64,000 nucleotides of DNA from JAAYCI01 sp031548875. Its GTDB lineage: Bacteria; Bacillota; Clostridia; Oscillospirales; Ruminococcaceae. The translations under genes were made by a program, and so were the position numbers. Each line of letters starts with the position of its first letter. Positions within the stretch are counted from its first letter, which is position 1. Location of the stretch: the NCBI GenBank assembly GCA_031548875.1, contig JAVBQQ010000004.1, positions 4,220-68,219 on the forward strand, read 5' to 3'. Under the pieces are notes generated by a model that saw only the letters and a program-made list of their open reading frames with translations, made no database searches and was not told the origin of the DNA. Of this stretch, positions 23,693-32,344 are shown in pieces.

Positions 23693-24367
23693 TTGTACAG
23701 GATACTCATTGTGGAAGACGACGCGACCATCTCCCGGTTGATGGCCGACGCCCTGGGCGGATGGGGGCATGAGGCGCGATGCGTGGAGGACTTTGAGCGG
23801 GTGCTGGAAGACTTTCACGCGTTTGGGCCCCACCTGGTGCTGTTGGACGTTTCACTGCCCTGGCGGAGCGGATTCCACTGGTGCGGGGAGATCCGCAAGA
23901 TCTCCCGCGTGCCGGTGCTGTTCGTCACCTCGGCGGGGGACAGCGTGAGCCTTGTGACGGCGCTGCACCAGGGCGCGGATGACCTGATCGCGAAGCCGTT
24001 CGACCTGGCTGTGCTGGTGGCCAAGGTGCAGGCGCTTCTGCGCCGCGTGTACGACTTTGCCGCCCCGGGCGAACTGCTGGCCTGCCGGGGGGCGGTTCTG
24101 GATGTGGGGAGCATGGCACTGCAGGCGGGAGGGAGGACAGTGGAGTTGACCCGCAACGAGTTCCGCATCCTGCAGCTGCTTTTGGAAAACAAGGGACGGG
24201 TGCTCACGCGCGAGGCCATCATGCGGCAGTTGTGGGAGGACGAGAGCTTTATTGACGACAACACGTTGACCGTGAATGTGAACCGGCTGCGCAGGAAGCT
24301 GGATGAAGCGGGCCTTGCGGGCTTGATCGAGACGCGGAAGGGTGAGGGATACCTGCTGGCGGAGTGA
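23693..24367 (+). CDS. OmpR/BceR-type response regulator
   Basis: This 224-aa protein has a receiver domain with acidic pocket D9/D10 (IVEDD), phosphoacceptor D52 (LVLLDVSLP) and the switch Lys in AKPFD. The C-terminal winged helix contains ELTRNEFRILQLLLEN and DDNTLTVNVNRLRRKL. The start is TTG at 23693 with GGGGAGG 6 nt upstream; a GTG 24 nt earlier would place that site inside the gene. It lies next to a BceS-like kinase and a BceAB-like transporter. The usual role of this set is to detect cell-wall-active peptide antibiotics and induce the transporter. Confidence 0.92.
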   Translation: MYRILIVEDDATISRLMADALGGWGHEARCVEDFERVLEDFHAFGPHLVLLDVSLPWRSGFHWCGEIRKISRVPVLFVTSAGDSVSLVTALHQGADDLIAKPFDLAVLVAKVQALLRRVYDFAAPGELLACRGAVLDVGSMALQAGGRTVELTRNEFRILQLLLENKGRVLTREAIMRQLWEDESFIDDNTLTVNVNRLRRKLDEAGLAGLIETRKGEGYLLAE

Positions 24368-24460
24368 CGGGCGACGCCGGCAAGACAGGCGCAGAGGACA
24401 ATGACATGCGCGGGTATGCGGGCGCAGATGTTGGAAGGGAAGAGGAAGGGGAAGGACGCG

Positions 24461-25471
24461 ATGAGACGGGACGGGCGGGGAAGGGTGCGCCTGCTGCCGG
24501 CGTGGTTGCACGCGCGGCGGTGGGTGCTTTTGTACCTTGTGCTGTTTTGCGGCATCCTGTTTTTGGTTTATGGCCTGTACGGCCTGCCCTGGGGTACGGC
24601 GGGGTACGCCTGCCTGCTGGGCGTCGTATTGAGGGGCGTGTTTGCGGGGGCGGACTTTGCACGTTTTGCGGCCAGGCATCACACACTGAGCAAACTAGCC
24701 GGGCGCTTCCCGACCGGCAGCCTGCCCGAAGCGGGCGATATGACAGAGCAGGACTATGTGGACATCATCCTGGCGCTGGAGGCCGAGCGGGCGCGGCTTG
24801 CGGCCGAAAAGGACGCCCAGCGGCGGGACGCCGCCGAATACTACACGCTGTGGGTGCACCAGGTCAAGACGCCCATCGCCGCGCTGCGGCTGCTTTTGCA
24901 GAGCGGGAAGCCTGCGGCGGGCCGCGCTCCGGCCATGGAGCAGGAGCTGATGCGCATCGAGCAGTATGTGGGCATGGCGTTACAATACCAGCGTCTTTCG
25001 TCCATGGAGGGAGACCTTACGCTGCGGCGGCACGAGCTGGCAACGCTTGTGAACAGGGCCGTGAAGGGCTGCGCGCCGCTGTTCATTTACCAAAACCTGC
25101 CGCTGCGGCTGGGAGAGATTGCCGGCAGTGTGGTCACCGACGAAAAGTGGTTCGTGTTCGTGCTGGAGCAGCTGTTGACCAACGCCGTGAAGTATACGAA
25201 GAAGGGCGAGGTGTTCGTGTACACCGAGGGCGATGTGCTTATTGTGAGGGACACGGGAAGGGGCATTGCGCCCGAAGACCTGCCCCGCGTGTTCGAGCGG
25301 GGGTTCACCGGGGCGGCGGGCCGCAGCGAGCGCAGCTCCACCGGGCTGGGACTGTACCTCTGCCGCGAGGTGCTGGACAGGCTGGGATTTGGTATCTCCA
25401 TACAGTCCGCAAAAGGGGAGGGTACGCACGTCTGCTTACAGCTGGTGCAATGGGCGCTGCCGCAGGATTGA
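24461..25471 (+). CDS. BceS-type intramembrane-sensing histidine kinase
   Basis: This 336-aa kinase has two adjacent transmembrane helices (about residues 21-43 and 46-62) with almost no extracellular loop, typical of kinases that sense through their ABC transporter. The phosphoacceptor is H133 in WVHQVKTPIAALRLLL. HATPase motifs follow: LLTNAVKYTKKG (N box), VRDTGRGIAPEDLPRVFERGF (G1/F) and STGLGLYLC (G2). ATG 24461 follows GGGGAAGGA. It should phosphorylate the regulator encoded 93 nt upstream. Flux through the downstream transporter is the likely signal, by analogy with Bce systems. Confidence 0.92.
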   Translation: MRRDGRGRVRLLPAWLHARRWVLLYLVLFCGILFLVYGLYGLPWGTAGYACLLGVVLRGVFAGADFARFAARHHTLSKLAGRFPTGSLPEAGDMTEQDYVDIILALEAERARLAAEKDAQRRDAAEYYTLWVHQVKTPIAALRLLLQSGKPAAGRAPAMEQELMRIEQYVGMALQYQRLSSMEGDLTLRRHELATLVNRAVKGCAPLFIYQNLPLRLGEIAGSVVTDEKWFVFVLEQLLTNAVKYTKKGEVFVYTEGDVLIVRDTGRGIAPEDLPRVFERGFTGAAGRSERSSTGLGLYLCREVLDRLGFGISIQSAKGEGTHVCLQLVQWALPQD

Positions 25472-25619
25472 GCCGGGCACACCACCGCCCACATGACAAA
25501 ACTGTAAGGAATACGGCGGGTTTTGTAAGGCGAATCGATGGCGGTGGCCGGTCGCCGGGGGTACACTGGGTGTGCATGACGCGGCAATGGAAAACGGCAA
25601 ACCCCAAAGGAGAAAAAGA

Positions 25620-26441
25620 ATGGCACTATTAGAAGTACACCATCTGCAAAAAATATACACCACCCGCTTTGGCGGCAACAAGGTGCAGGCGCTGGCCGAC
25701 GTTTCGTTCGACATACAGGAGAGAGAATTCGTCGCTATCATGGGGGAGAGCGGCAGCGGTAAGACTACGCTGCTCAACATTCTGGCGTCGCTGGACAAAC
25801 CCACCGGGGGCGAGGTACTGCTGCGCGGGAAAGCGTTTTCCGCCATCCAGGACAGTGAGCTGTGCACCTTCCGGCGTCGGCACCTGGGTTTTGTCTTCCA
25901 GGATTTCAACCTGCTGGATACCTTTTCCGCCGAGGACAACATCTTCCTGCCGTTGGTGCTGTCTGGCCGGGGGTATGTGGAGATGCAGGGTCGACTGCGT
26001 CCCCTGGCAGACAAGCTGGGCATCACGAGCATCCTGAAGAAGTACCCGTATGAGCTGTCCGGCGGGCAGAAGCAGCGGGTGGCCGCGGCGCGCGCGCTCA
26101 TCACACACCCGGACATCGTGCTGGCCGACGAGCCTACCGGCGCGCTGGATTCCCGCGCGGCGGGCAGCCTGCTCTCGCTGTTTGGCGAGGTGAACCGCGC
26201 GGGGCAGACCATTTTGATGGTTACCCACAGTGCGCGTGCCGCCAGCCGGGCGGGCCGGGTGCTGTTCATACGGGACGGCGAGCTGTTCCACCAGATCTAC
26301 CGCGGGGGCGGGAGCGACGAAGAATTCTACGCGTGCATCACCGACGCACTGACGGTGGCTGCCGCTCCGGATACGACGTCCGCAGGCGTGCCGGCGGTTG
26401 CCCTGGCGGCCGAACCAAAGGGGGCGTCCCGGTATGCATAA
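25620..26441 (+). CDS. BceA-type ABC transporter ATPase
   Basis: This 273-aa ATPase is of the MacB/LolD/BceA type. Walker A GESGSGKTT lies at residues 42-50, the Q-loop in FVFQDFNLLDTF, signature LSGGQKQR, Walker B IVLADEPTGALDS and the H-loop in VTHSARAA. The C-terminal extension after the ATPase core (about 45 residues) is longer than usual and rich in Ala/Thr. ATG 25620 follows AAAGGAG. The gene overlaps the permease start by 8 nt. Together they extract antimicrobial peptides or their targets from the membrane, a role inferred from the family. Confidence 0.93.
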   Translation: MALLEVHHLQKIYTTRFGGNKVQALADVSFDIQEREFVAIMGESGSGKTTLLNILASLDKPTGGEVLLRGKAFSAIQDSELCTFRRRHLGFVFQDFNLLDTFSAEDNIFLPLVLSGRGYVEMQGRLRPLADKLGITSILKKYPYELSGGQKQRVAAARALITHPDIVLADEPTGALDSRAAGSLLSLFGEVNRAGQTILMVTHSARAASRAGRVLFIRDGELFHQIYRGGGSDEEFYACITDALTVAAAPDTTSAGVPAVALAAEPKGASRYA

Positions 26442-28434
26442 CGCCGCCTTTTACCCAAAGCTTGCGTGGGGCAACCTGCGGCGCAACAAGAGCACCTACC
26501 TGCCCTACCTGCTGGCCTGTGTCGTGTCCATCCTCGCGCTGTATACGCTTGTCGCCATCAACAACAATGGCGCGTTGGACAACCTGCCCCATGCGGCGGT
26601 GGTGGCCTCCTTTACGGGGTTTGGAGCCATCGTGCTGACTATCTTCAGCGCCATCCTGCTGTTTTACACAAACAGCTTCCTTATCAAACGCCGCAAACGG
26701 GAGCTGGGGCTGTATTCGATATTGGGCATGACCAAGGGCGACATCGGCCTTGTGATGCTGTTTGAAAGCTTGTTTATCGACGCCGTGGCGCTGGTGGGCG
26801 GCCTAGGGGGAGGCATTCTGCTTGGGAAGCTGGTGTTCGCGGCGCTCATGCGGCTGGTGCGCTTCCCGATAGATGTGGAGATGCCCGTTTCGGGCAGGGC
26901 CATCGGCATCACCGCCGCCATTTTTGGGGTGATATTCCTGCTTACGCTGCTCACCAACCTGCGCGGCGTGCGCAAGGCCAACCCCCTGCAGCTGCTGGCC
27001 GGCGCCAAAGAGGGCGAACGGGAGCCGCGAGCCTCCTGGCTGCTCACGCTGTTAGGTCTGCTCACGCTGGGCGGCGGGTACGCCATCGCCATCATCGTGC
27101 AAAACCCGATAGACGCGCTGATGTATTTTTTTCTCGCGGCTTTCCTGGTCATCGTGGGAACCTTCTGCCTGTTCACATCGGGTAGCATCGCCCTGCTGAA
27201 GCTGCTGCGCCGCAACAAGGGATACTACTACACACCGGGGCATTTTATCTCGGTGTCTGGCATGATATACCGAATGAAGCAGAATGCCGCCGGCCTTGCG
27301 TCCATCTGCATCCTCTCCTGCATGGTGCTATTTACGGTATCGTTCACGCTTTCGCTGCAGGTGGGAGGAGAGGACTCGCTGCGCAACAATTATCCGCACG
27401 ACTATCGGCTTGTGTTCAGCGCCCCGGACGCAGGGGATGATGTTCTGGCCGATGTGCAGACAATGGCCCGGAAGAAGGGCGCTGAGATAACGGGGATGCG
27501 GGATGTCCGCAGTTTCTACACAATGGCGCAGGCTGGCGCCGAAAGCGGCAGCTATACGTCAGTCAGCAACTTTGGCGGCGGGAACAACGCGGGCATTACG
27601 CTGCTGCCACTGGAAGATTACAACCGCGCCGAGGGCAGTGATCTTTTCCTTGCCGAGGGGGAAGCGCTACTGTATTGCAACAGCGGACGGTATGACGGCG
27701 CCACCCTGACGTTGAACGGGACCGAATACAGCCTGACACAGCTGGACGAGCTGGGCGGCCGCCCGGCCGGCGGGAAAGACATAGCGCCCGGGTATACGCT
27801 GGTGCTACCCAGCCTGCAGGCGGTGCAGCAGGCGGCCGAAGCCTGCGCGCGGCGGCTGGGCACTGCCGAAGTTGAAGCAGTGCCGCTCCAGCGGATTGTG
27901 CAGTTTGACCTTGCGGGGAGCGAGGAGGCGAAAACCGCATTTGGAGCGAGTTTGAGTGTGTACGCGCAAGATGCCCCCACACCGTTTGATTATCGCTCGC
28001 TTGAGGAACAGCGCGTTGCATGGTATAGCTTGACCGGGGGCTTTTTGTTCCTGGGGCTGTACCTGGGCATCGTGTTCCTGCTGGCGGCGGCCATGATCAT
28101 CTATTACAAGCAGTTGTCCGAAGGGTATGACGACCACGACCGGTATGAGATACTGCAAAAGGTGGGCATGAGCCACGAGGAGGTACGCGCCAACATCTCG
28201 GGGCAGATACGGGCGGTATTTTTCCTGCCGCTGGTGGTGGCTATGGTGCATGTGGCGGTGGCGTTTTTACCCGCCAGCAGGTTGTTGCTTGTGTTCGGCA
28301 TCACAAACCCGTGGATGCTGGCGCTGGCGCTGGGCATCACCATCCTGGCCTATGCTGCCATCTATCTGTTTGTGTACCGCCGCACGGCGGGCACATACTT
28401 CCGCCTGGTGCGACGTGCGGCGGCCACCGGGTGA
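26434..28434 (+). CDS. BceB-type FtsX-like ABC permease
   Basis: This 666-aa permease has the 10-helix BceB layout. A first helix after FYPKLAWGNLRRNKSTYLPYLLA is followed by an FtsX block (FLIKRRKRELGLYSILGMTKGDIG), then a large extracellular domain of about 200 residues between helices 7 and 8 (roughly residues 320-520), then three C-terminal helices including a second coupling region (YEILQKVGMSHEEV). ATG 26434 lies within the end of the ATPase gene (ATGCATAA overlap). The extracellular domain sets peptide specificity in this family. The gene ends the operon before a strong terminator. Confidence 0.93.
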   Translation: MHNAAFYPKLAWGNLRRNKSTYLPYLLACVVSILALYTLVAINNNGALDNLPHAAVVASFTGFGAIVLTIFSAILLFYTNSFLIKRRKRELGLYSILGMTKGDIGLVMLFESLFIDAVALVGGLGGGILLGKLVFAALMRLVRFPIDVEMPVSGRAIGITAAIFGVIFLLTLLTNLRGVRKANPLQLLAGAKEGEREPRASWLLTLLGLLTLGGGYAIAIIVQNPIDALMYFFLAAFLVIVGTFCLFTSGSIALLKLLRRNKGYYYTPGHFISVSGMIYRMKQNAAGLASICILSCMVLFTVSFTLSLQVGGEDSLRNNYPHDYRLVFSAPDAGDDVLADVQTMARKKGAEITGMRDVRSFYTMAQAGAESGSYTSVSNFGGGNNAGITLLPLEDYNRAEGSDLFLAEGEALLYCNSGRYDGATLTLNGTEYSLTQLDELGGRPAGGKDIAPGYTLVLPSLQAVQQAAEACARRLGTAEVEAVPLQRIVQFDLAGSEEAKTAFGASLSVYAQDAPTPFDYRSLEEQRVAWYSLTGGFLFLGLYLGIVFLLAAAMIIYYKQLSEGYDDHDRYEILQKVGMSHEEVRANISGQIRAVFFLPLVVAMVHVAVAFLPASRLLLVFGITNPWMLALALGITILAYAAIYLFVYRRTAGTYFRLVRRAAATG

Positions 28435-28547
28435 GATTTGCGACGATGCTCGACCGCCCGGCCGTACAAGGAGCCACTTTCCAGAGAACATATCGAGGTA
28501 GGGTACGCGTTGTAAAATAGATGTGCCCCAGAAAAGTGAAAGAATTA

Positions 28548-28586
28548 GGCGGGCCGGTGTGTCATCCACACCGGCCCGCCCGTTTT
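28548..28586. terminator. Rho-independent terminator after the Bce-type operon
   Basis: Perfect 14-nt GC-rich arms (28548-28561 and 28567-28580) with a 5-nt loop are followed by CGTTTTG on the plus strand. It lies between the permease and the convergent IclR gene and may serve both. Confidence 0.85.
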
Positions 28587-28603
28587 GTATGATATAAAGT
28601 ATT

Positions 28604-29443
28604 TCATGGCTGGGGTGGCGGAGCCGGCTTGCCCAGCGATACGGATAGCTCAGCGGCGGTAGCCTTCACCGCCTCGGCGTTGCGCGTCTGGTCCTCGGGG
28701 TCAAAGCGGTCCGCCGGGACCACCACCGTGACGGCCGCCTCCACCTCGCCGTTTGTGCTGAACACGGGGGCGGAAACGGCGCACACGCCAAGGTCCTGCT
28801 CCTCCCTGTCGAACGCGAGACCGACCTTGGCAATATTGTCCAGCTCCGCCCGCAGCAGTGCGGCGTTGATGATCGTGTGGGGGGTGAGGGCGACGGGTTG
28901 CTCGAGCAGGATGCGCTCGCGCTCTTCCGCCGGCTGGTAAGCGGCCAGCACCTTGGCGCCCGAGTTTGCCAGGTTGCGCAGCACCCGGCCCAGCGGCAGG
29001 TTGGGCTTGAAGGGATGCGAGGTGACCACATGGTCCACTACAACGGCCCCCTCCTTGCCCTGCACGGCAAGCTCCACCGTCTCGCCGGTGGCGGCGGCCA
29101 GCTTTTCCAAAGCGGGGTGGGCCAGACGGGAAAGCCCCACGTTGGAGAGCGCCAGGTACGCGACGGGGATGGTGGCGGGGCCGATGTGGTAGAGTTCCGA
29201 ATCGGGCTCGAAGGTGAGGAAGCCCTTCCACTCCAGTGTGCGCAGCATGCGGTAGGCGGTGGTTTTGGAGATGCCGGTGTGCTGCGAAAGCTCACCCAGG
29301 CTCCACTTGGGGTGCTCCACGTCGAACAGGGACAGGAGGGTGAGGCCACGGGCCAGCGCCTGCACGTAGATCTCGCTATTCTTCTCTTCACCGGCTTCCA
29401 TGGAAGCACGGGGCCTGCCGCCGATTCTTGCCATGTCCCTCAC
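28604..29443 (-). CDS. IclR-family transcriptional regulator
   Basis: This 279-aa regulator has an N-terminal winged HTH (ALARGLTLLSLFDVEHPKWSLGEL, then TGISKTTAYRMLRTLEWKGF) and a C-terminal IclR effector domain with VELAVQGKEGAVVVDHV and the late VSAPVFSTNGEVEAAVTV segment. A GTG start at 29443 has GGAAGG 5 nt upstream; ATG 29434 is an alternative. IclR proteins typically bind aromatic or organic acids and control catabolic genes. This one is divergent from the transhydroxylase-like molybdoenzyme operon, whose leader contains a palindrome resembling the IclR consensus, so that operon is its likely target. Confidence 0.92.
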   Translation of the reverse strand: MRDMARIGGRPRASMEAGEEKNSEIYVQALARGLTLLSLFDVEHPKWSLGELSQHTGISKTTAYRMLRTLEWKGFLTFEPDSELYHIGPATIPVAYLALSNVGLSRLAHPALEKLAAATGETVELAVQGKEGAVVVDHVVTSHPFKPNLPLGRVLRNLANSGAKVLAAYQPAEERERILLEQPVALTPHTIINAALLRAELDNIAKVGLAFDREEQDLGVCAVSAPVFSTNGEVEAAVTVVVPADRFDPEDQTRNAEAVKATAAELSVSLGKPAPPPQP

Positions 29444-29619
29444 CGCGCCCTTCCTGCATGTTACACATCTTGCTGTTTTACCAGTTTACCATATCTTTGC
29501 GCAGTTTGGAACGACATTTGCGCAGGAGCCCCGCGGCCATATATCTTTATTTATCATTCGGCTCCCAAATGCTGGTGCGTGGGTTTTTCCGCTATGCACA
29601 CAAAAACAAATCGAAGCGA

Positions 29620-29648
29620 TTGACTTGCGGAAAAAGGGACGGCATAAT
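29620..29648 (+). promoter_or_regulatory. Sigma-A-type promoter of the molybdoenzyme operon
   Basis: A -35 TTGACT (29620-29625) and a -10 CATAAT (29643-29648) are separated by exactly 17 nt and lie 72 nt upstream of the large-subunit ATG. Transcription would start near 29655. Confidence 0.75.
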
Positions 29649-29666
29649 AGAAGTGTAACAATTAAT

Positions 29667-29694
29667 GGAATAGCTATTCCGAAGAACGGAATAG
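29667..29694. promoter_or_regulatory. Probable IclR operator
   Basis: A perfect 14-bp palindrome (29667-29680, GGAATAGCTATTCC) is followed 7 nt later by a repeat of its left half (GGAATAG, 29688-29694). It lies just after the predicted transcription start, where a bound repressor would block initiation. The pattern resembles the IclR-family consensus (TGGAAAT-N-ATTTCCA), and an IclR gene is divergent. Confidence 0.6.
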
Positions 29695-29719
29695 AAAAAA
29701 TAGAACAGGAGGAGACGCT

Positions 29720-32344
29720 ATGGCAGAAGACAGAAGCAAGAACAGCAAATCTGGCGAAAAGACCCTGATTCGCGACATCAGCTTCTGCGGGGTGCCGGAA
29801 AACGGCTCGAATGCATCCATGGTGGACGTGAAGGACGGCAAGATCGTGCGCATCCGCCCCATGCATTACGACTGGAAGTATGACCCCGGGAAGGACATGA
29901 ACCCCTGGAAGTTTGAGGTGCGGGGCAGCACGTTCGAGCCCAGCATGAAGACGCTGCTGCCCCCTTACTCGCTCGCGTACAAAAAAAGGGTGTACTCGCC
30001 TGCGCGGGTGCGCTTCCCCATGAAGCGGGTGGACTTTGACGCGAGTGGCGCTCCCGGCTCCACCGGCCCGGGCGGCCGCAACGCCCAAAACCGCGGCAAG
30101 AGCAAGTATGTGCGCATCAGCTGGGAAGAGGCGCTGGACACCATCGCCAAAGAGATGGAGCGGCTGAAGCAGACCTATGGCCCAACCTCGATCTTGTACC
30201 AGTGCGACCAGCACGGCGAGAACAAGGTGGTGCAGGCCTGCCATGGCGCGGGCCGCAAGCTGCTGGACCTGTGGGGCGGCTACCTGCTTCAGATCCGCCA
30301 GCCGGACAGCTGGGAAGGCTGGTGGTGGGGCTCGAAGCACTTCTGGGGCTGCGAGCCGGTGGGCCAGGGCAAGCAGAGCAACCTGCTGCTGGACGTGGCC
30401 GAAAACTGCGAACTGCTGCTCTTCTGGGGCTGCGACCAGGAAACCACCCCCTGGGGCTGGCAGGGCCAGCTGCCCAGCCGGCTGAGCTACTGGTACAGCG
30501 AGTTGGGCATCAAGCAGATCTACATCTGCCCGGACGTAAACTACGCCGCCGCCGTGCATGCCGACCGGTGGATACCCGTGCTGCCCAACACCGACGCGGC
30601 GCTGTACCTGGCCATCACCAACGTGTGGTTCAAGGACGGCACCTATGATAAGGACTACCTGAAAAACCACGCCCTGGGCGTGGAGAACTACGAAGCCTAC
30701 GTGATGGGCGAGGAAGACGGCGTGGAAAAGACGCCTGAATGGGCCGCGCCGCTGTGTGGCGTGCCCGCCCGCACCATCAAGGCGCTGGCCCGGGAATGGG
30801 CGTCCAAGCGCACCAGCGTGGTCATCGGCAACGGCGGCCCCGGCATCCGTGGCCCTTACGCCACCGAGCCCGCCCGCCTGCAGGGTCTCTGCCTGGCCAT
30901 GCAGGGCCTGGGCAAGCCCGGCCGCAACCAGGTGAAGATGATCGAATGGGGGCTGTTCGACTTCCCCGACCAGTACGCCCAGCCCAAGCCCCTGCGCGTG
31001 CCCAATCTGCGCAAGGCCTACACGGGCGGGCATCCCTCGGACAGCCACGACCCCTCGCTGCCCAAGACCTACATCCCCAAGGCCATTCTGGAAGGCCAGT
31101 GCGAGTGGTACGGCTGCGAGAGCGAGACGGCGCCACGTGAGGACCAGTTCGTCAAGCGCACCTACCCGGCGCCCGGATGTTCCAAGATCCACGGCGTGTG
31201 GACCGACTCCCCCTCCTGGATCACCTGCTGGAACGCCGGCAACGACTATGTGCGCGCCATGCAGCACCACGACGTCGAGTTCATGTGGGCGCAGCACCCC
31301 TGGCTGGAGAATGATGCCCTGCTGGCCGATATCATCCTGCCGGTGAACACGAAGCTCGAGGAGGACGACATCGCGGCCGACATCTTCAGCGGCCAGTTCA
31401 ACCTCCTGTATCCCGAGCACAAGTGCATCGAGCCGCTGGGCGAATCGTTCAGCGACTACGAGATCGTGTGCATGCTGGCCGACAAGCTGGGCCTGTTGGA
31501 AGAGTACACGGGCGGCAAGAGCATCCCGGATCTCATTAAGTACGGCTGGGAAACCTCCCGCTGCTCCGACCTTGTGAGCTGGGAGGAGATGAACGAGAAG
31601 GGCTACTTTGTGGTGCCCACCGCCGACGGCTGGGAGAAGGAGCCCCGCGGGTTCCAGGAGTTTTACGAGGACCCCAAGGCAAACCCGCTCACCACACCTA
31701 CAGGACTTTTGGAGTTTGAAGCTACGGGCCTCAAGGAGCATTTCCCCGACGACGAGGAGCGCCCGCCGGTGCCCAAGTGGATACCGCGCGGCGTGAGCCA
31801 CGAGGAGACGCTGGAGACCGACCGCGGCAAGGTCTATCCGCTGCTGGTCATCTCCAACCATCCGCGCTGGAGCGTGCACTCGCAGCACGAGGACATCACA
31901 TGGCTGCGCGAGATCCCCACCTGCAAGATAACCGGGCCGGACGGGTACAAGTACCATCCCGTGTGGCTGCACCCTTCCACGGCCGCCGAGCGCGGCATCG
32001 AGGACGGGGAGATCGTGTCCGTCTTCAATGAGCGGGGCATCGTATTGTGCGGCGCGTATGTGACCGAGCGCATCATGCCCGGCGTGGCGTACATCGACCA
32101 CGGCGCCAAGTGGGACCCCATCGTGCCGGGCGAGATCGACCGCGGCGGCGCCATCAACACCATCTGCCCGCGCAGCGTTACCTCCAAGAACGCCGTGGGC
32201 CACGCGGTGAGCGGCTTCCTTGTAGAGGTGGAGAAGATAGACCTGGAAGCGCTGAAGAAGAAATACCCCGAGGCTTTTGCACGGTCCTTCAACTCCGCCG
32301 CAGGCCCGGGCATGGACGCCATCCTGGCGGGAGGTGAGGAATAA
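29720..32344 (+). CDS. Molybdopterin oxidoreductase, pyrogallol-phloroglucinol transhydroxylase-like large subunit
   Basis: This 874-aa DMSO-reductase-family catalytic subunit matches the Pelobacter transhydroxylase large subunit in length (about 875 aa, from memory) and layout. There is no Tat signal, so it is cytoplasmic. The usual N-terminal [4Fe-4S] motif is absent (one Cys in the first 40 residues), as in that enzyme. H165 and the D196-S197 pair (IRQPDSWEGW) correspond to its active-site His, Asp and Mo-ligating Ser. Bis-MGD binding segments include FWGCDQETTPWGWQ and SNHPRWSVHSQHED. Related gut enzymes dehydroxylate catechols, so the reaction could be hydroxyl transfer or reductive dehydroxylation of a polyphenol. 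The stop overlaps the next start (TAATG). Confidence 0.85.
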   Translation: MAEDRSKNSKSGEKTLIRDISFCGVPENGSNASMVDVKDGKIVRIRPMHYDWKYDPGKDMNPWKFEVRGSTFEPSMKTLLPPYSLAYKKRVYSPARVRFPMKRVDFDASGAPGSTGPGGRNAQNRGKSKYVRISWEEALDTIAKEMERLKQTYGPTSILYQCDQHGENKVVQACHGAGRKLLDLWGGYLLQIRQPDSWEGWWWGSKHFWGCEPVGQGKQSNLLLDVAENCELLLFWGCDQETTPWGWQGQLPSRLSYWYSELGIKQIYICPDVNYAAAVHADRWIPVLPNTDAALYLAITNVWFKDGTYDKDYLKNHALGVENYEAYVMGEEDGVEKTPEWAAPLCGVPARTIKALAREWASKRTSVVIGNGGPGIRGPYATEPARLQGLCLAMQGLGKPGRNQVKMIEWGLFDFPDQYAQPKPLRVPNLRKAYTGGHPSDSHDPSLPKTYIPKAILEGQCEWYGCESETAPREDQFVKRTYPAPGCSKIHGVWTDSPSWITCWNAGNDYVRAMQHHDVEFMWAQHPWLENDALLADIILPVNTKLEEDDIAADIFSGQFNLLYPEHKCIEPLGESFSDYEIVCMLADKLGLLEEYTGGKSIPDLIKYGWETSRCSDLVSWEEMNEKGYFVVPTADGWEKEPRGFQEFYEDPKANPLTTPTGLLEFEATGLKEHFPDDEERPPVPKWIPRGVSHEETLETDRGKVYPLLVISNHPRWSVHSQHEDITWLREIPTCKITGPDGYKYHPVWLHPSTAAERGIEDGEIVSVFNERGIVLCGAYVTERIMPGVAYIDHGAKWDPIVPGEIDRGGAINTICPRSVTSKNAVGHAVSGFLVEVEKIDLEALKKKYPEAFARSFNSAAGPGMDAILAGGEE

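Noticed and set aside
29486..32203. Very long open frame on the minus strand (about 905 codons) opposite the molybdoenzyme gene
   Set aside because: The GC-rich codon bias of the plus-strand gene leaves the opposite strand free of stops. The translated product is His/Val/Arg-rich with no domain features.
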